The notes: generated from the sequence alone by a model not told the origin. 64,000 nt of DNA from Bacillus sp. (in: firmicutes) (GCA_031180805.1 JAPSLL010000006.1:62001-126000), one strand, 5' to 3'. Shown: positions 51,434 through 61,059, numbered from the stretch's first letter. Program-made: numbers and translations.

Positions 51434-52714
51434 CTAGGCTGTGATCTCCTTGCTTTGAGTAACTTCACTAGATTTCTCTTTAATTAATAAACCACCGATT
51501 AAGCCAATTAAGGCAAAAAGGGCAGGAATCATAAAGCCATAAAAATACCCTACACTCGCTTCTGCACCTTGAAAATGATCTAATACTTTTCCAAATGCAC
51601 TAGGTAATAAAACAGCACTAATAAATCCCCCCATATTTGCAAAGCCTGAGACTACACCAACCTCTTTCACATCAAACGATTTGCGGACAACGGCAAATGT
51701 TAAGGCGCTCGCACCATTTCCATAGCCAATTAAAAAGTAAAGAGCAATTAGCATAAAATACGGAGGCTTCCCATTAAAGAGTAAAAATGCTGACCAGCTT
51801 AAGAAAACAATAATATGGACAAGAATATATGGCTTTTTAATTGTTCCTAAACGACTTGAAATCCAGCTTGTTAAAGGTGCACCAATCATCGCCCCAAACA
51901 ATCCGATCATAACAAATTGACTCGCGCCAGAGCGTGTCATATCAAACACATGCATTCCATAGGGAACTGCCCAGGACCCGATAAATCCAACGTATGTTCC
52001 TACCGTACCATAGTGACATAAAAAGGTTGCCCATGCTTGACGATTAGAGAAAACCCTTTTTAAAATAACACCTGTTTTTTCTCTTTTTTGAATTGGTTTT
52101 GCTGCCAGAGAATTTCCTGGCTGATGTAATTTTTCCATTTTACGGGGATTTTTTACTAGGACAAAATAAAGTAGGAGTCCACATAAACAAAGGACAATTC
52201 CTGTGGTGAAAAATGGTGGCCTCCATCCAGTCCAGGCAATCCACATGGAAAATGGAACGGTCGCCATTAAAAATCCTAGACTTCCTGTCATACCTGCCAT
52301 ACCAAGTAATTTGACAAATTCATTTCCTTTAAACCATTGGCTTAAAATTAACACAAGGTTAACCCAAATTGTTGCATCCCCTGTTCCGACAATTAATCTT
52401 GCTAAAAGAAGCACTGTCTCATTTGGGGCAATACTATAAAGCAATGTACCAACACCAGTAAGAAGTGTCCCAATAATTAGAAACACATTAGGACCGAACC
52501 GATCAGATAAAATTCCTACTGGAACTTGTAAGCCTGCATATGCAAAAAATTGAATACTTGTTAGCAAACCAATTGTTGATGCTGTTACTTGAAAATCTTT
52601 CATTAATTGGTCTGTAATTAATCCTGGTGCAGTTCGTTGACTGACAATCATAAAATAGGTCAATAATACACTAGCAAAAACGATCCAACGATACTTGCTG
52701 TTTTTTTTATCCAT
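51434..52714 (-). CDS. MFS transporter
   Basis: 426 residues with twelve hydrophobic helices. The loop GILSDRFGPNVFL is the MFS motif A, and TLLYSIAPNETVLLLARLIV is the following helix pair. A long charged central loop (about 195-220) separates the halves, as in many anion:cation-type MFS carriers. AGGAGT precedes the ATG by eight bases. It is monocistronic between selO and an aldo/keto reductase. Substrate unknown; organic acid or sugar acid uptake is one possibility. Confidence 0.85.
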   Translation of the reverse strand: MDKKNSKYRWIVFASVLLTYFMIVSQRTAPGLITDQLMKDFQVTASTIGLLTSIQFFAYAGLQVPVGILSDRFGPNVFLIIGTLLTGVGTLLYSIAPNETVLLLARLIVGTGDATIWVNLVLILSQWFKGNEFVKLLGMAGMTGSLGFLMATVPFSMWIAWTGWRPPFFTTGIVLCLCGLLLYFVLVKNPRKMEKLHQPGNSLAAKPIQKREKTGVILKRVFSNRQAWATFLCHYGTVGTYVGFIGSWAVPYGMHVFDMTRSGASQFVMIGLFGAMIGAPLTSWISSRLGTIKKPYILVHIIVFLSWSAFLLFNGKPPYFMLIALYFLIGYGNGASALTFAVVRKSFDVKEVGVVSGFANMGGFISAVLLPSAFGKVLDHFQGAEASVGYFYGFMIPALFALIGLIGGLLIKEKSSEVTQSKEITA

Positions 52715-52800
52715 CTGTCTATACTCCTGTTAGTTAAGATTCCAATCTATATTATACGCTAAATATTCGTTCACGGATTTTTTTTTGCATAGATTCGTAT

Positions 52801-52840
52801 AAAAAAGCAGAAGATCACATGTAAATTAATCTTCTGCTTT
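52801..52840 (-). terminator. Terminator of the aldo/keto reductase gene
   Basis: AAAGCAGAAGAT (52804-52815) pairs perfectly with ATCTTCTGCTTT (52829-52840), followed by U-rich tail on the minus strand. Confidence 0.88.
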
Positions 52841-52854
52841 CATCTATGAAACTC

Positions 52855-53811
52855 TTAAAAAGATTCATCTGCTAAAATTTCTTCAATTTGCTGCAACGTA
52901 TCTTCACTTAGTTTCACACCAGACGCTTTAACATTTTCCTCAAGCTGTTCAGGTCGACTAGCGCCAACAAGTGCACTAGCAACATTTGGCTGTCTTAGGA
53001 TCCAAGCAATAGCTAGCTGTGAAAGTGTGAGGCTTTCCTTTTCAGCAATCTGTTTAAGATTTTCAACTTTATCTATATTTTTATCATTTAATACTCCGTA
53101 AAGATCGCCTAAATTTTCTTGAGCAGCACGGCTTCCCGCTGGTGCAGCCTCTCCTTTTTTATATTTACCTGTTAAAACTCCTTGAGCTAATGGAGAGAAA
53201 ACGACCTGACCTATGCCATGTTTTTCACTGACAGGAATAATTTCCTTTTCTATATACCTTTGGAGCATACTATAATTTGGCTGGTTGACAACAATGCGAT
53301 CCAATAGCTTTTTATCTGCAAGATGAATTGCTTCTGTAATTTGTTCTGGTGTCCATTCACTGACACCAACGTAAAGTACCTTTCCTTGTCTAACAAGATC
53401 GTCTAGTGCTCGCAATGTTTCCTCAAGTGGTGTTTCTTTATGATAGCGGTGACAATAATAAATATCAATATAATCTGTCCCAAGTCTTTTTAAGCTTGCA
53501 TGACATTGTTCAATTATATGTTTCCGAGAAAGACCTTCATCATTCGGACCATCGCCCATTTTTCCGAATACCTTTGTAGCTAATACATAGGAACTGCGAT
53601 CATATTTGCTAAGCGCCTTACCAACAACCTTCTCAGCTTCCCCTCGCATATACACATTCGCAGTGTCGAAAAAATTTATCCCTAGCTCATATGCCTTATC
53701 GATTGATGACGTTGCTTTTTGCTCCTCGACATAGCCACCATACGTTAACCAGCTACCTAAACTAATTTCACTAACCTTCAAACCGGTATTCCCTAAGCGA
53801 CGATATTGCAT
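52855..53811 (-). CDS. Aldo/keto reductase (voltage-gated channel beta-subunit type)
   Basis: 318 residues, TIM barrel. The catalytic tetrad is complete: Asp49, Tyr54 (FFDTANVY), Lys80 (VLATKVFG) and His121 (IYYCHRYHKETP). The NADPH-binding segments VVFSPLAQGVLTGKY and LVGASRPEQLEENVKA are clear. It resembles Bacillus YrpG-type reductases and the Kv-beta group, which reduce aldehydes including methylglyoxal. AAGGTG precedes the ATG. Monocistronic. Substrate unknown. Confidence 0.93.
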   Translation of the reverse strand: MQYRRLGNTGLKVSEISLGSWLTYGGYVEEQKATSSIDKAYELGINFFDTANVYMRGEAEKVVGKALSKYDRSSYVLATKVFGKMGDGPNDEGLSRKHIIEQCHASLKRLGTDYIDIYYCHRYHKETPLEETLRALDDLVRQGKVLYVGVSEWTPEQITEAIHLADKKLLDRIVVNQPNYSMLQRYIEKEIIPVSEKHGIGQVVFSPLAQGVLTGKYKKGEAAPAGSRAAQENLGDLYGVLNDKNIDKVENLKQIAEKESLTLSQLAIAWILRQPNVASALVGASRPEQLEENVKASGVKLSEDTLQQIEEILADESF

Positions 53812-54009
53812 ATTATGAGCACCTTCCCTATCTATGTATTTTTAGGAATGACTTGGTCAAACCACATTTTATTTTACCATCATTAGGAATATTTTTCCCT
53901 CTATATGCTTGAAAGAAGAACAAGTAGATTCTTTTCAATAAATGTATAAAAATATGTAAAAAGGTTAAAGACAAGATTATAACAATGATTACATTAGGGA
54001 GGTGTCTTG

Positions 54010-54162
54010 ATGAAAAAGGATGAACATCTAAAGAATCAAATACTTTATGTCACAAATGATGCTTACGAGAGATTGCATCAAACAGATGATCCTAGTCAGA
54101 TGGAGGAAGTAGAAATTGTTGATTTAGGAGGAAATGTAGGTTATCAACCAAAGGATAGGTAG
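54010..54162 (+). CDS. Small conserved-looking Bacillus protein
   Basis: A 50-residue frame (MKKDEHLKNQILYVTNDAYE...RLHQTDDPSQMEEVEIVDLG...) with a strong AGGGAGGTG five bases before the ATG. Codon use looks like a real gene, and the charged, soluble sequence with a GGNVGYQPKDR end gives an impression of a conserved family that I cannot name. A small hairpin downstream may terminate it. It stands alone. Confidence 0.65.
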   Translation: MKKDEHLKNQILYVTNDAYERLHQTDDPSQMEEVEIVDLGGNVGYQPKDR

Positions 54163-54253
54163 AATGTCAAAGGTCATTTAATTTCCTTTTTCTTCATGTA
54201 TTTGAATGCACGTTACATCTTCACTCCTCATAATAGCTATATACTTAAAATGA

Positions 54254-54290
54254 AACCTTGAAATGCATTTAGCCAATCAAGGTTCTAATT
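54254..54290 (+). terminator. Possible terminator of the small gene
   Basis: AACCTTGA (54254-54261) pairs with TCAAGGTT (54277-54284) and is followed by CTAATTTTT. It lies about 90 bases after the stop. Confidence 0.5.
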
Positions 54291-54382
54291 TTTACGATAA
54301 TTCATCCTATTAATCTTTTAGAGCTTTCGTTTTTCCGTTCTTATTCTCTGGAAACTTATTATGTAAAATATCTAACGACACG

Positions 54383-54934
54383 TTAATTAGTTAAATTCTC
54401 GATTTCAACAAACCAAAAACTGTCATTTTCTAAACATTTAGGATCAATTCTATTGAATTCTTCTGTTAACCAATTAATCACTGATTCAGGTATATCATTA
54501 TCAATAAAGGCATCCTCACCATTCACTTCTATGGCCTTGTCAATCATTTTGGAAAATAGTAATAAACATTCTGCAAATTGATTTAAAGAAGAGTTAATAA
54601 ATACTTCCTCATAATGATTACTGGTGTTAAGAAACACTATCTTTTCTTCCTGCTCAATTATACAAATCGGATCCCCATAACTAGTTGAGCCCAAAAACAA
54701 ATACTTTTCAAATTCTTCCCGCATGTTTAACACATTTGAAATAGGTCTTACTATCAATTGCGAAGAAGAAAACTCTAAATACGGTGGAGAGCTCTCAGGT
54801 AGACCTCCTATTGTCAAAAATCTTTTCACTTCATCGGAGACATTTAAATTGATTAAGTCTTCGTCATTAAACTTAATAAGTGGACCATCTTTGGAAACAT
54901 CCCATTTTTTATTAAATTCCTCTGGTTGTATCAT
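54383..54934 (-). CDS. SUKH-4-like immunity protein
   Basis: 183 residues. The pattern VSDEVKRFLTIGGLPESSPP then YLFLGSTSYGDPICIIEQEE and NTSNHYEEVFINSSLNQFAE is the SUKH superfamily (SUKH-4 type), immunity proteins that neutralise polymorphic nuclease or other toxins. No signal peptide. GAGGTG precedes the ATG. It is the last of four minus-strand genes of this kind; each has its own ribosome site and the gaps are 100 to 150 bases. No toxin is in the window. Confidence 0.72.
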   Translation of the reverse strand: MIQPEEFNKKWDVSKDGPLIKFNDEDLINLNVSDEVKRFLTIGGLPESSPPYLEFSSSQLIVRPISNVLNMREEFEKYLFLGSTSYGDPICIIEQEEKIVFLNTSNHYEEVFINSSLNQFAECLLLFSKMIDKAIEVNGEDAFIDNDIPESVINWLTEEFNRIDPKCLENDSFWFVEIENLTN

Positions 54935-55051
54935 CCTTCAACACCTCAATTTATAAAAGGTTCTGTTTTACTAGCAATTTTATCATGTACTTCTGGCAAT
55001 TTCTTTTCTTCTTAATAAATAAGAATTTACCTGTTATATAAAAGATTTTAT

Positions 55052-55485
55052 CTAGTTACTTACTAATGTTTGCAATTGATTTAACCAACCTTTAAAGCTA
55101 TCAGTCTCTTTTTTAATAGTTTCATCATGTGAATAATAATAGACACTTGTATTGGACACTCATTTGCATGAAGACAAAAATAGTCACCATTCCCTATACT
55201 ATAAAATGGGATTAATTCTTCCTTCCATCCACCTTGTTTCATCTCATAATCATAAGTAAATTCAATATTGTCATTTCCATTCGTTTTCCCATTAGCAACA
55301 TTCAATTTATCTCCAGGAAAAGTGTATTCAGACATTAAATCAATAAAATATCTAAATTCATTTGGAAATTGGCACCCAAACTTTTTTTCGATATTTTCCC
55401 AATCACTTTTCGAAGGTGTTTTTAGATTCTCTAGTTCTTTCTCTAAAATACCGTCTAATATATTTGCAATCTCATCTTTTGTCAC
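55052..55485 (-). pseudogene. SMI1/KNR4 immunity gene with a late frameshift
   Basis: From the ATG at 55485 the frame encodes MTKDEIANILDGILEKELEN, CQFPNEFRYFIDLM and EELIPFYSIGNGDYFCLHAN, the SMI1/KNR4 (SUKH-1) pattern. After HANECP it goes out of register (IQVSIIIHMM..., stop at 55081). One frame over, the natural ending reads TSVYYYSHDETIKKETDSFK and GWLNQLQTLVSN to a stop at 55052. Loss of one A in CCAAATACA near 55155 explains it. It may be a recent inactivation or a sequencing error. Confidence 0.8.
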
Positions 55486-55574
55486 TAAGTTTACCTCTTT
55501 CTAAAATCCTATTTATTAAAATAGTAGGTTAAACTACTTTGAAGGCTTAGCGTTGTAATTAAATAAAACGCATA

Positions 55575-56003
55575 CTAACAATGAAAATACTCCTCCAAAA
55601 ACCCATAAAACGTTGTCCAAGATTCCTTTAGCTCTCCTTTTAAAAGCAGTTCATCTTTACCCTCAAAATTCATTATATAAATTTTATCGGTAATAGTATC
55701 AAGGACTAATACAGCATTTGCAGACATTTCACTTAACACTAGGAACTCTTTAGGAAAATCATGGACTTTCCGTGAAATTAGTGTATATGAGACAATATTG
55801 TTCTCTTCTTCTACTATATCTAATAATTCAAATGGAACATGTTCCTCCCAAAAAGGGCCTGCATATCGTTCATAAAAATCTCGAAAAGTATTTGATACGC
55901 CAACATCCAACATCATTAAAGCATTCTTTACTACATGACTATCTTTACGTTCATATATTTCTTTTCCAAGAAGTTCATCCAGACCATCTGGTAAAATACG
56001 CAT
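55575..56003 (-). CDS. SMI1/KNR4-type (SUKH) immunity protein
   Basis: 142 residues. The core GVSNTFRDFYERYAGPFWEE, then FELLDIVEEENNIVSYTLIS and FLVLSEMSANAVLVLDTITD, then WTTFYGFLEEYF, fits the SUKH fold (SMI1/KNR4 family). Cytosolic. Members protect against contact-dependent or LXG-type toxins. AGGTAAATAAGAAAA before the ATG is a moderate ribosome site. It neighbours other immunity-like genes. Confidence 0.75.
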   Translation of the reverse strand: MRILPDGLDELLGKEIYERKDSHVVKNALMMLDVGVSNTFRDFYERYAGPFWEEHVPFELLDIVEEENNIVSYTLISRKVHDFPKEFLVLSEMSANAVLVLDTITDKIYIMNFEGKDELLLKGELKESWTTFYGFLEEYFHC

Positions 56004-56103
56004 TTTTCTTATTTACCTCCAAAGATTACCTCTCTACTTAGTTTAATTAACTTTTAGTTAATCGAAAATCGTTCATTTGTTAATAATTGTTTGGTTTTAT
56101 ATG

Positions 56104-56577
56104 TTATTTATTTTCACTCTTGATTTGTTCATACCAATTCCTAGCAATAGAGCGTGCAGTATTATGAGAATCATTTGTATATACAGGTTCATATGTATAT
56201 TCTGCCGTTAGTTTATTTGCTTGTACATCATAAACAATTTTTATTTCTGTTGGCATTTCATGTTTATATTTATTGCATAATTTAATCATTTTTTTAATAT
56301 TTTCATTTATTATTTTCACAATAGCTTTTTGTCGCTCGACTGATACATCATAAGAAAAATTCCCATCTTCCTTGATTAATGTATCATTCAGTTTATGTCT
56401 CTCTACAATCCTATCATTGATATTATAAAAAAAGTCATTTGATATAAGACCTTCTTCATATGAACAATAAATATATATTTTATTAGCTCTTTCATATACA
56501 TACTCTAAGCATATTGAAACGATATCTGCCTGCAATTCATTAAAGGAATCCTCAAATAGTTTATCCAGTTCTTTCAC
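56104..56577 (-). CDS. YezG-like immunity/antitoxin protein
   Basis: 157 residues. KIYIYCSYEEGLISNDFFYN, DVSVERQKAIVKIINENIKK and MPTEIKIVYDVQANKLTAEY, then a final ARSIARNWYEQIKSE helix, resemble the YezG/DUF600 immunity family, whose B. subtilis member is paired with the toxin YeeF. Recognition is by general pattern and not certain. GGAGTGAAAGA precedes a likely ATG start. It is first of the four-gene immunity row. Confidence 0.6.
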   Translation of the reverse strand: MKELDKLFEDSFNELQADIVSICLEYVYERANKIYIYCSYEEGLISNDFFYNINDRIVERHKLNDTLIKEDGNFSYDVSVERQKAIVKIINENIKKMIKLCNKYKHEMPTEIKIVYDVQANKLTAEYTYEPVYTNDSHNTARSIARNWYEQIKSENK

Positions 56578-56710
56578 TCCTATCTCAACATTTCTTCATC
56601 ATCTCTTACATAGACAAATATATCGATTGTTAGTACATAACATTAACACTATTCGAACATAACAGCAAAACATAACTATAGTTTGTAGAGCTAGAAAGTC
56701 CCCATAAACA

Positions 56711-56743
56711 AAAAAGAACCGTGGGGCATTTTTCACGATTCTT
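56711..56743 (-). terminator. Terminator of the PAS-GGDEF-EAL gene
   Basis: AAGAACCGTG (56714-56723) pairs with CACGATTCTT (56734-56743) with one wobble; UUUUUU follows on the minus strand. Confidence 0.8.
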
Positions 56744-56750
56744 CTCGAAA

Positions 56751-59510
56751 TCATAGATACATTTTTTCAAATTCCATAGCTGCACATGGTCTGCCGTAAT
56801 AAAAACCTTGAATATGATGACAGTTTTGCTCTAATAAAAAGGCAAGCTCTTCCTTTGTTTCGACACCCTCGGCAATAACATCCATATTTAGCTGCTGAGC
56901 CATTTTAATCATGGCGGCTGTAATTGGAGCATTTTCAGATTGACAAGAAATATGTTTAATGAAAGACATGTCAATTTTTATTCCGTCTAGTTTAAATGCT
57001 TTTAAATAATGAAATGAGGAATAGCCTGTCCCAAAATCATCAATATATATTTTCACACCCATTTCCTTTAACTCAAGGAGGGTTTGATAAATATACTCCT
57101 CATTTTTCATTAAAGAATTCTCAGTTATTTCAAGCTCGATCCAATGACCGTCCAACTCGTATTCTGCTAACAAATCTCGTAAATCTTGAGCAAATCCACT
57201 TTGTAAAAATCGCTGTGAGCTAATATTAACACTAATTGGGATTAGTGGAATATTTGCATTTCTCCACGCAACTAGCTGCTCACATACTTGTCGCTTCATC
57301 CATTTTCCTAATGGAATAATAAGACCTGTTTCTTCCGCAAGCGGGATAAATTCACCTGGTGAAACTAACCCGTACGTAGGATGCATCCAACGTATCAATG
57401 CTTCTGCACCGATCGTTTTGCCTGTCAATGCATCAACACGCGGCTGGAAATGTGCAATGAATTCTTCATTCATTATTGCTTTTCTTAAATCTCGTTCCAT
57501 AAAGAACCGTTGGAATTGTTTATCATCCATCGAATTTGTGTAAACCTGGTACATATTTCTCCCTTGTTCCTTTGCCTGATAAAGAGCAATATCCGCCTTT
57601 TTCATTAAATCTACAGCAGTGATTCCCGATGTTGGAAAAAAGCTAATCCCAATGCTTGTCGACACCATTAGTTCATATTCGTCAATATGAAGCGGTGTGC
57701 TCAGCTTTTCTAATAGATTTTTTGCTAAATTGATAACCTCCTCTTGTTTATCAATTACAGGGCAAAGAACCATAAATTCATCCCCACCCAATCGTGCAAG
57801 ATGCTGCTTCTTGCGATCAATTGTGTCAAGTAAACGGGATGATATTTCTTCAAGAAGCTGATCACCAATTAAATGTCCTAGCGTATCGTTAATCGATTTG
57901 AACCGGTCTAAATCAATAAATAAAACAGCGAGCTGAAGATTCATTTTCTCAGCTTGTTGTAAGGATTCATCAAGCTTTTTAACAATCCACCTTCTGTTTG
58001 GCAGCTTTGTTAGTTCATCATGATGTGCGAGATATTCGTTTATTTCTTGGATCCGCCGCTGCTCTGTAATATCTTTACCAATTGAGTATACCCCTTTAAT
58101 TTGTTTATCAACGATTATTGGAAGAAACGTTACATTAAAAACAAATTTCTCCCTCTGAGTTTGGACATTTACATCAAAATTTTGTGGGTTCCCTTCAATC
58201 GCTTTCTGAAAATAATGAACAGTCATTTCTTTATCCTCGTCAGCGACTAGTTGCTCTAATGTGAGATAAGGAACTGCACCATTTGCATTTTTATATAATT
58301 CCAACATATTTGGATTCATATCAATGATTTCCCCACTAGGCGTAACTGATATAACATAATCTTGACTAAATTGAAAAAGTGATTGATATTGAAACTGGTT
58401 TACCTGGAGCTCTCTTTGGGTTGATCGTAATTCAGATATATCATGAACTGAGCCAACGATTTCAATGACAGCATCCTCTTGCACTATAGGGGTAATATCC
58501 ACAAATACAAGCCTACCTTCTAATTCAACCTCATAATTTACTCTGTTTCCTTTAAAAGCTTCTTTATAGTGGCGATACTTTAAGTCAGCAATTTCTTTCG
58601 GAAAAACATCATGTGGCGTATGATGTAAAAGAGTTGCTTCATCCGCTCCAATCGCATCTAAGAGCTTACCTGCAGCCATTGTATAAATGAATCTCCCTTT
58701 ACCGTCCATTTTCATCTTAAATATTCCATTTTGGAGGTTTTTCATTGTTTCAATAAAATCAACCTTCATTACTTCCTGCAGTTGATTTTCCACAGTTACT
58801 CTTTTCGTAATATCTGTTGATACACTGAAATACTGGTATGGTCTTCCATCGTCATCTAAAAAAGGAACAATAGTTGTTTCTACCCAGTACAAGCTTCCAT
58901 CCTTTGCTTTATTTAAAATTTCCCCCTGCCAAATTTCACCTTGACGAATCGTTTTCCATAAGTGACGGAAAAATTGTTTGGGATGATAATTAGAGTTTAA
59001 TATACAAAAATTTTCGCCAATTAATTCTTCTACATTGTATTTCGACAAGTCACAAAACTTTTGATTTACAAGCTTGAAATTCCCCTTCGGATCGGTAATG
59101 GCAATCATTGTTGATTTATCTAATGCTAGTTTGATATTTGCTAATTCCTTGCTTACATTCTTCAGTTGTTCAGATTTATTACGTTGTAAATCCTCTATAA
59201 TCATTATCTTATATTGCACATCTTCAATCGTTAGTTGTTGTGTTGTTACTTTGACTTTGATAAGCTGGGATTGCCCACTGATCCCAAAGCATTTTTGCTT
59301 GTTCGTCCCTTCATCAATGGAATACGTATAATCTGAAAGTATTGTATCAACATGGCGACCATCGGCATGTTCATTTTTCAAAGAAAAAAGATTTTTAGCA
59401 TTTTCATTTATGTAAACGATGATCCCTCTCGTGTCGATTACGATGATTGGGTCTGTTAAATGTTCAAATAGTTGAAAAAACTGGCGATTTGCAGCTGTGT
59501 ACTGAGTCAT
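56751..59510 (-). CDS. PAS4-GGDEF-EAL cyclic di-GMP enzyme
   Basis: 919 residues from an ATG at 59510, ten bases after GAGGGG. Four PAS units are visible: about 10-110 (LTDPIIVIDTRGIIVYINEN), 130-250 (ITDPKGNFKLVNQKFC, ends SVSTDITKR), 260-370 and 375-490 (VISVTPSGEIIDMNPN). A GGDEF domain follows (about 495-660, intact LGGDEF, upstream DLDRFKSINDTLGH). The EAL domain (about 670-915) is intact: AEALIRW, SVNIS, LEITENS, IDDFGTGYSS, IKIDMSFI, IAEGVE. The inhibitory site RxxD reads RKKQ, so product inhibition may be lost. No membrane helix. It may make and/or degrade c-di-GMP in response to cytosolic signals. Confidence 0.92.
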   Translation of the reverse strand: MTQYTAANRQFFQLFEHLTDPIIVIDTRGIIVYINENAKNLFSLKNEHADGRHVDTILSDYTYSIDEGTNKQKCFGISGQSQLIKVKVTTQQLTIEDVQYKIMIIEDLQRNKSEQLKNVSKELANIKLALDKSTMIAITDPKGNFKLVNQKFCDLSKYNVEELIGENFCILNSNYHPKQFFRHLWKTIRQGEIWQGEILNKAKDGSLYWVETTIVPFLDDDGRPYQYFSVSTDITKRVTVENQLQEVMKVDFIETMKNLQNGIFKMKMDGKGRFIYTMAAGKLLDAIGADEATLLHHTPHDVFPKEIADLKYRHYKEAFKGNRVNYEVELEGRLVFVDITPIVQEDAVIEIVGSVHDISELRSTQRELQVNQFQYQSLFQFSQDYVISVTPSGEIIDMNPNMLELYKNANGAVPYLTLEQLVADEDKEMTVHYFQKAIEGNPQNFDVNVQTQREKFVFNVTFLPIIVDKQIKGVYSIGKDITEQRRIQEINEYLAHHDELTKLPNRRWIVKKLDESLQQAEKMNLQLAVLFIDLDRFKSINDTLGHLIGDQLLEEISSRLLDTIDRKKQHLARLGGDEFMVLCPVIDKQEEVINLAKNLLEKLSTPLHIDEYELMVSTSIGISFFPTSGITAVDLMKKADIALYQAKEQGRNMYQVYTNSMDDKQFQRFFMERDLRKAIMNEEFIAHFQPRVDALTGKTIGAEALIRWMHPTYGLVSPGEFIPLAEETGLIIPLGKWMKRQVCEQLVAWRNANIPLIPISVNISSQRFLQSGFAQDLRDLLAEYELDGHWIELEITENSLMKNEEYIYQTLLELKEMGVKIYIDDFGTGYSSFHYLKAFKLDGIKIDMSFIKHISCQSENAPITAAMIKMAQQLNMDVIAEGVETKEELAFLLEQNCHHIQGFYYGRPCAAMEFEKMYL

Positions 59511-59667
59511 GGTCGTAATTCCCCTCATTTAAAACATACTCTTTTAATTTAATTTATTATACCATTGAATCGTTCTGAAACGACATCAATTGGAAAAACT
59601 TTCAATTTTATTGCATAAAAATGACATTTCATAGAAACTATTACAATGTCCCTTTTCTTCAATCATA

Positions 59668-59702
59668 CAAAAATGCCCTGCTCCCAAGAAGAAGCAAAGC
59701 AT
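59668..59702 (-). terminator. Terminator of the MATE-like gene
   Basis: ATGCCCTGCT (59673-59682) and AGCAAAGCAT (59693-59702) pair on the minus strand through two G-U wobbles; UUUUUG follows. Confidence 0.7.
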
Positions 59703-59721
59703 CTATTCTCATACAAAATCT

Positions 59722-61059
59722 TTATCGATTGCCACCTACACGTCCTAACCCCTTTATGCGAAGGAATGGCATTTTTCCACGCTCTTTAACATGAACGATA
59801 CTACTGACAACTATAAGCTCAGCTAATATTCCCATTGATTGAGCTATGGCACCAATCATCCCATTCCAATGTGATGCAAATTTAACCGCAATAACTAATA
59901 CAATGAATGTCATGATTAAATTTGCAGACTGAGAAAAGATCGTAACCTTCGTTTGCTTATGAATCATTAGTAACCCATTAAAGTAATCGACAAATGGGAA
60001 GATTAGAGCCATTAGAATGAATAGCTTTAATACTTGTAAACTAGCATCTAATAATCTTCCACTCACACCCATGACATGCTCTAGGAAGAACGCTCCTAAT
60101 GGTGTAAAGCAAAACAATGTAAGTAAAATGAAGGGAATAAATCCGATTATAAACGAGAATTTTTTAACCTCTGGCTCATGGTCATCATAAAAATTAATCA
60201 CAATTTGGTGCATGTAGGAGAAAAAGCTTAAAAACAGTTGGGCAACACTTAAAGCAAGCGCATAGCTTGCAATCGCTAGCTCGATATCAGCTGTTTTTCC
60301 TAAAAACACGTTGATCGCTGGACCAATCATGACGATAATAACGGATGAGAGCATAAGTGGACTATAAAAATTAAAGATTGTTCGTTTCGATGGGATTTGA
60401 TTCTCATGTGATTCAGGCATCTTCCGAACTAATGAACGGCCTTCTATATAGCTAACAAGACACTCGATCATCATCCCAACGAGAAAAATAATCGCTCCTG
60501 TTTTCCCTGTTATATGTCCTGTATAAATAAATAATAAAGACAATAAATACATAGCTGCAAGCCTAATACCCATGCCTATCGTTAACCATTTCGTTTGACG
60601 ATTATAAATGATAATCCCTTGATTTAAGCAGCGGAGCGCGGAAAAAATCGTCACAAATATGAGCACCTGATAAATGTTTTTAATATACTCAACCATTCTG
60701 TCATTTGCCCCGTAAACGTTCGCAAAAATAAAATCCCCAACAGGTGTAAATGCAACAGCACATGCAACAAGTGTTAAACTGACGATAATGTAAATCGTAA
60801 ACCTCGACATTAGCTTAAATGAATATGTATCCCTTACTAAGGAAGAACATGTTTGACGAAGCAACACCCCAAGTCGTTCTGTAATTCCAAACAAGCTCAT
60901 CGCAATCGCATAGCAAGCGATAATAAATTCTGAATTGTCCGCTCGAACAAGTGTACTATTAATAATAATATGAGATAATGTAACAAGACTTGCCGAGCAC
61001 CCTAATGGAATAAAGAAAAACAACAGTGTTTTCGTATCCAACCCCTCTGATTTATTCAT
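59722..61059 (-). CDS. MATE/MOP superfamily membrane protein
   Basis: 445 residues, about twelve hydrophobic helices. The start TLLFFFIPLGCSASLVTLSH and the twin halves (each with a helix followed by YNRQTKWLTIG and HKQTKVTIFSQ loops) match the MOP flippase pattern. It recalls Bacillus proteins annotated as multi-antimicrobial extrusion or ANK-like. GGGGAG lies close to the ATG. The tail is basic (FLRIKGLGRVGGNR). Substrate unknown; export of a lipid or drug is a guess. The 330-base gap upstream (61060-61354) holds no other gene. Confidence 0.75.
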   Translation of the reverse strand: MNKSEGLDTKTLLFFFIPLGCSASLVTLSHIIINSTLVRADNSEFIIACYAIAMSLFGITERLGVLLRQTCSSLVRDTYSFKLMSRFTIYIIVSLTLVACAVAFTPVGDFIFANVYGANDRMVEYIKNIYQVLIFVTIFSALRCLNQGIIIYNRQTKWLTIGMGIRLAAMYLLSLLFIYTGHITGKTGAIIFLVGMMIECLVSYIEGRSLVRKMPESHENQIPSKRTIFNFYSPLMLSSVIIVMIGPAINVFLGKTADIELAIASYALALSVAQLFLSFFSYMHQIVINFYDDHEPEVKKFSFIIGFIPFILLTLFCFTPLGAFFLEHVMGVSGRLLDASLQVLKLFILMALIFPFVDYFNGLLMIHKQTKVTIFSQSANLIMTFIVLVIAVKFASHWNGMIGAIAQSMGILAELIVVSSIVHVKERGKMPFLRIKGLGRVGGNR

